A stretch of DNA of 64,000 nucleotides, taken from the NCBI RefSeq assembly GCF_900182815.1, contig NZ_FXUA01000001.1:744001-808000 (forward strand). The letters are read 5' to 3'. A model generated the notes under the pieces. The model searched no databases and had not been told where the DNA came from. It saw only the letters and a program-made list of their open reading frames with translations. Position numbers and translations under genes: made by a program. How positions within the stretch are numbered: the first letter of the stretch is position 1; each line of letters begins with the position of its first letter. This stretch comes from Algoriphagus winogradskyi. GTDB taxonomy: Bacteria; Bacteroidota; Bacteroidia; Cytophagales; Cyclobacteriaceae. Below, one piece after another: positions 61,474-64,000 of this stretch.

Positions 61474-62551
61474 CTGTTAGTGGGTGCCCTACACAGCAAA
61501 GTACATAACCTGCTTCGATTTCATTTGGACTAAGACCAGCATCCTCATCCATTTTCACTTTTCCACTCAGTAATCTACCTCTACAAGCCGTACATAATCC
61601 ACTTTGGCAGCTATATGGCATATTCAGATCCTGAGAAAGGCCAGCTTCTAGTATGGTTTTGTCAGGTGAAACTGTGACAATACTTTCCTCACCTTCCAAA
61701 ATCACAGTGATATCTCTTGTCAACAAACCACCTGTAATCCCATGCGCAGCATCTTCATGTGCTTTATCCGCAGCTGAAGAGTAAAAGCTCTCTCGATGCA
61801 CTTTTTCACTTGGTACACCTAGCTCCTCCAAGACAGCAACCACATTATCCATGATTCCTTCCGGACCACAGGCAAAATATTCTTTTTCAAATTCCGGATC
61901 CAACTCAGCTTTCTTAGCAAAGTCAGCAATACTTTCCTTTGTCAATCTACCCTTCATCCCTGTCCAAGCTTCCGAAGGCTGACTTAGATTGTGAATTACT
62001 TCCAGTCGATCAGGGTTTTTCTCAGCCAATGCGGCTAACTCCTTCTTGAAGATAATCTGCTCTTCATTTCTACTGCAGTAAAGCAAGGAAACCTTGGAAT
62101 TTGGCTCATTTACCAGCACAGATTTAAGAATACCCATGATAGGCGTGATACCACTTCCGGCGGCTACTAAAAAGAAATGCTTCTTGTTCTTGGAGTGAAA
62201 ATCAGTGGTGAAATTCCCCAAAGGCTTCAACACATTGATAGTTTTTCCAGGAAAAACTCGTTCATTTAAAAAATTAGAGAATTTGCCTTTTGGCACTCGC
62301 TTGACAGAAATCCCGGGAAATGGATCCACATAGGGCGAAGTACACAAACTGTAAGATCTTCGCTGCTCTTTTCCTTCAAACTCCATCACCAAAGTCAAAA
62401 ACTGACCTGGTTTATAGTCCAAAAACGGTTCTGGTTGCTCAAAATACAAGGTTACTGTATCCTCTGTCTCTCTTACTACCTCTCTCACTTTTAGTGGCAA
62501 AAACTGTGGGGCCTTTACCTCTTCCTTCTTTTTCTTAAATAAATTGAACAT
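61448..62551 (-). CDS. PaaE-like ferredoxin/flavin oxidoreductase with C-terminal [2Fe-2S]
   Basis: 367 residues in three parts. The FAD domain (about 20-115) has RRSYSLCTSPY. The NAD(P)H domain (about 120-260) has GSGITPIMGIL and YFACGPEGIMDNV. The C-terminal plant-type ferredoxin (about 280-367) has CQSGLCTACRG and a last Cys in VLCCVGHP. This is the layout of the PaaE / ferredoxin-NADP reductase-like family that feeds electrons to oxygenases. A short hydrophilic N-terminal extension, FNLFKKKKEEVKAPQFLPLK, precedes the FAD domain. No oxygenase genes are nearby; a housekeeping role is likely. Confidence 0.93.
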   Translation of the reverse strand: MFNLFKKKKEEVKAPQFLPLKVREVVRETEDTVTLYFEQPEPFLDYKPGQFLTLVMEFEGKEQRRSYSLCTSPYVDPFPGISVKRVPKGKFSNFLNERVFPGKTINVLKPLGNFTTDFHSKNKKHFFLVAAGSGITPIMGILKSVLVNEPNSKVSLLYCSRNEEQIIFKKELAALAEKNPDRLEVIHNLSQPSEAWTGMKGRLTKESIADFAKKAELDPEFEKEYFACGPEGIMDNVVAVLEELGVPSEKVHRESFYSSAADKAHEDAAHGITGGLLTRDITVILEGEESIVTVSPDKTILEAGLSQDLNMPYSCQSGLCTACRGRLLSGKVKMDEDAGLSPNEIEAGYVLCCVGHPLTDDVKITIE

Positions 62552-62769
62552 TCCTGATCTGAGCTTTTATCTGTTAAACGGTTGCAAAATTAACGCTGAA
62601 AGCCAAATATTCTGGCTTGTCACTGATTATTTGCTCATGATAACTCAGATTATGCTTTAGTGGTTCGAATTAATTGAAGGATATTTCCCGAATTAGCCTA
62701 CTCAAAACCGAACTTTTGGCTTCAAAAAATTAACTTTACAGCTTCCTAAAACCAAATTGATTTAAAGAG

Positions 62770-64000
62770 ATGGAATTAAATGCATTGACCGCGGTGACTT
62801 CAGTAGATGGACGCTATGCTGGCAAAACTGCTCCGCTGAGAGCATATTTTTCTGAATTTGCCCTGATCAAATACAGAGTGCACGTAGAAGTGGAATATTT
62901 CATAGCACTTTGCGAACTTCCATTGCCTCAACTTAAGGATTTTGATAAAGGCTTATTTGCAAACCTAAGATCTATCGTTTCTGACTTTTCTATGGATGAT
63001 GCAGCTACCATCAAAGCCACCGAAAAGATCACAAACCATGATGTGAAGGCTGTGGAATATTTCCTGAAGGAAAAATTCGATGCGCTAGGTTTAGAAGCAC
63101 ACAAAGAATTTATTCACTTTGGACTGACTTCCCAGGACATCAATAACACGGCTACGCCACTGATGTTAAAGGAAGGCTTGAATGAAGTGATTTTACCTCA
63201 GCTTAATGCTGTAATCGATAGACTTCATGTATTGGCCAAAGATTGGAAGGATATTCCAATGCTAGCAAAAACGCATGGTCAACCTGCCTCCCCTACCCGG
63301 CTGGGCAAGGAAATCGAGGTGTTTGTAGTGAGATTAAAAAAGCAGCTTGAACTGCTTCACCACATCCCTTACTCAGCAAAATTTGGTGGAGCAACAGGCA
63401 ATATGAATGCGCACCATGTTGCTTATCCAGAATTTAAGTGGAATGAGTTTGCGTTTCAGTTTGTGGGTGAATATTTAGGCTTGGAAAGAAGCTACCCAAC
63501 TACGCAGATTGAGCATTATGATAATCTGGCAGCTGTTTTTGATGGATTGAAAAGAATCAATACCATTCTTTTGGACTTGTCTAAGGATGTGTGGCAGTAT
63601 GTGGCTATGAATTACTTCAAGCAAAAGATCAAAGCTGGGGAAATCGGATCATCTGCGATGCCACACAAGGTAAACCCGATTGACTTCGAGAATGCGGAGG
63701 GGAATTTAGGTATTGCCAATGCCCTTTTGGAGCACTTGGCTGCAAAACTTCCTGTTTCGAGATTGCAGCGGGATTTGACAGACAGCACAGTTTTAAGAAT
63801 CATCGGTGTGCCACTTGGTCATATGCTGATTTCTTTTGAGTCTTTGCTGAAAGGACTTGGTAAATTAGAATTGAATGAAGCAGCTATACAATCGGATTTG
63901 GAGGAAAACTGGGCGGTGGTAGCGGAAGCAATTCAAACGGTATTGAGAAGAGAAGGATTCCCAAAACCTTATGAAGCGCTAAAAGACCTTACCAGAACGA
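62770..64000 (+). CDS. purB: Adenylosuccinate lyase, N-terminal part, runs off window
   Basis: The first 410 residues are visible (full length about 450). Substrate-binding EFIHFGLTSQDINNTATPLM, AKTHGQPASPTRLGKE (catalytic His) and the fumarase-superfamily signature GSSAMPHKVNPIDFENAEGN (about 290-312) are all present. It is the E. coli PurB-like (longer, with HG/TSQD) form. It catalyses two steps of purine synthesis: release of fumarate from SAICAR and from adenylosuccinate. Divergent from the reductase gene. Confidence 0.97.
   Translation, partial: MELNALTAVTSVDGRYAGKTAPLRAYFSEFALIKYRVHVEVEYFIALCELPLPQLKDFDKGLFANLRSIVSDFSMDDAATIKATEKITNHDVKAVEYFLKEKFDALGLEAHKEFIHFGLTSQDINNTATPLMLKEGLNEVILPQLNAVIDRLHVLAKDWKDIPMLAKTHGQPASPTRLGKEIEVFVVRLKKQLELLHHIPYSAKFGGATGNMNAHHVAYPEFKWNEFAFQFVGEYLGLERSYPTTQIEHYDNLAAVFDGLKRINTILLDLSKDVWQYVAMNYFKQKIKAGEIGSSAMPHKVNPIDFENAEGNLGIANALLEHLAAKLPVSRLQRDLTDSTVLRIIGVPLGHMLISFESLLKGLGKLELNEAAIQSDLEENWAVVAEAIQTVLRREGFPKPYEALKDLTRT

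Noticed and set aside
1..64000. tRNA or rRNA genes
   Set aside because: No cloverleaf with a T-arm GGTTCGAxTCC-type motif and no rRNA-like block was found by eye; a covariance-model scan would be decisive.

Overview
The window looks like a chromosomal segment of a Bacteroidota bacterium, most likely order Cytophagales (Cyclobacteriaceae/Algoriphagus-like). Evidence for this is a type IX secretion PorU2/PorV2 pair, MacB/FtsX-type ABC permeases with divergent NtrC/histidine kinase genes, a LytS/LytTR pair, a TonB-dependent receptor, a BatA/DUF58/MoxR operon, a PspC-domain protein behind PadR, and modest GC content with small gaps. I see no rRNA, tRNA, CRISPR array, prophage or full-length insertion sequence. 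The assignment rests on gene content only.

Layout. 1-6203 (minus): an ABC efflux operon (periplasmic adaptor, ATPase, two large FtsX-like permeases, the last cut by the window edge). It is interrupted by two small genes for S23/IVS-type four-helix-bundle proteins, each enclosed by inverted arrays of degenerate 7-base repeats. 6533-9263 (plus): a sigma54-dependent regulator and its histidine kinase, divergent from the efflux operon. A candidate sigma54 promoter and an upstream palindrome lie between them. 9640-15407: a TerB-like protein, a TonB-dependent receptor, a TSUP permease and a LytTR/LytS two-component pair. 15701-20719 (plus): two NTF2-like exported proteins, a lipoprotein flavodoxin, a truncated AraC regulator, a fragment of a lost molybdoenzyme, and an intact two-subunit (IorAB-like) molybdopterin oxidoreductase. 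20915-28345 (minus): a tightly overlapping six-gene MoxR/DUF58/BatA operon, with TldE/TldD upstream (28491-31473). 31830-33295 (minus): DNA alkylation repair genes (AlkB-like and an Ada-like fusion). 33382-33987: a DoxX-like gene and a frameshifted DUF4287 gene. 34523-38748: a Cys/Met PLP enzyme, a TVP38/TMEM64 membrane protein, and a four-gene photolyase-like cluster. 39021-43280: two small membrane proteins, a PhoD-like phosphatase and an esterase. 43874-50022 (minus): PorU2 and PorV2. 50983-55968 (plus): PadR, PspC protein, beta-CASP RNase, lipoprotein, VOC protein. 56355-60731 (plus): ECF sigma factor, probable anti-sigma, two outer-membrane-type proteins and a DUF4097 protein. 60931-62551 (minus): membrane protein and PaaE-like reductase. 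62770-end (plus): purB, cut by the window edge.

The most interesting structure is non-coding. Degenerate heptamer arrays recur at about nine intergenic sites, usually right after a stop codon, each site with its own sequence version of the 7-base unit. At two sites, matching arrays in inverted orientation flank a four-helix-bundle gene, forming cassettes of about 0.5-0.6 kb inside one operon. This resembles the arrangement of 23S rRNA intervening sequences, but here it sits in an mRNA. Other dispersed repeats are a 3'-end element found after two unrelated genes, a 0.29-0.36 kb palindrome-rich element with inverted ends (two copies), and CGCAGAG-type repeats (two copies).
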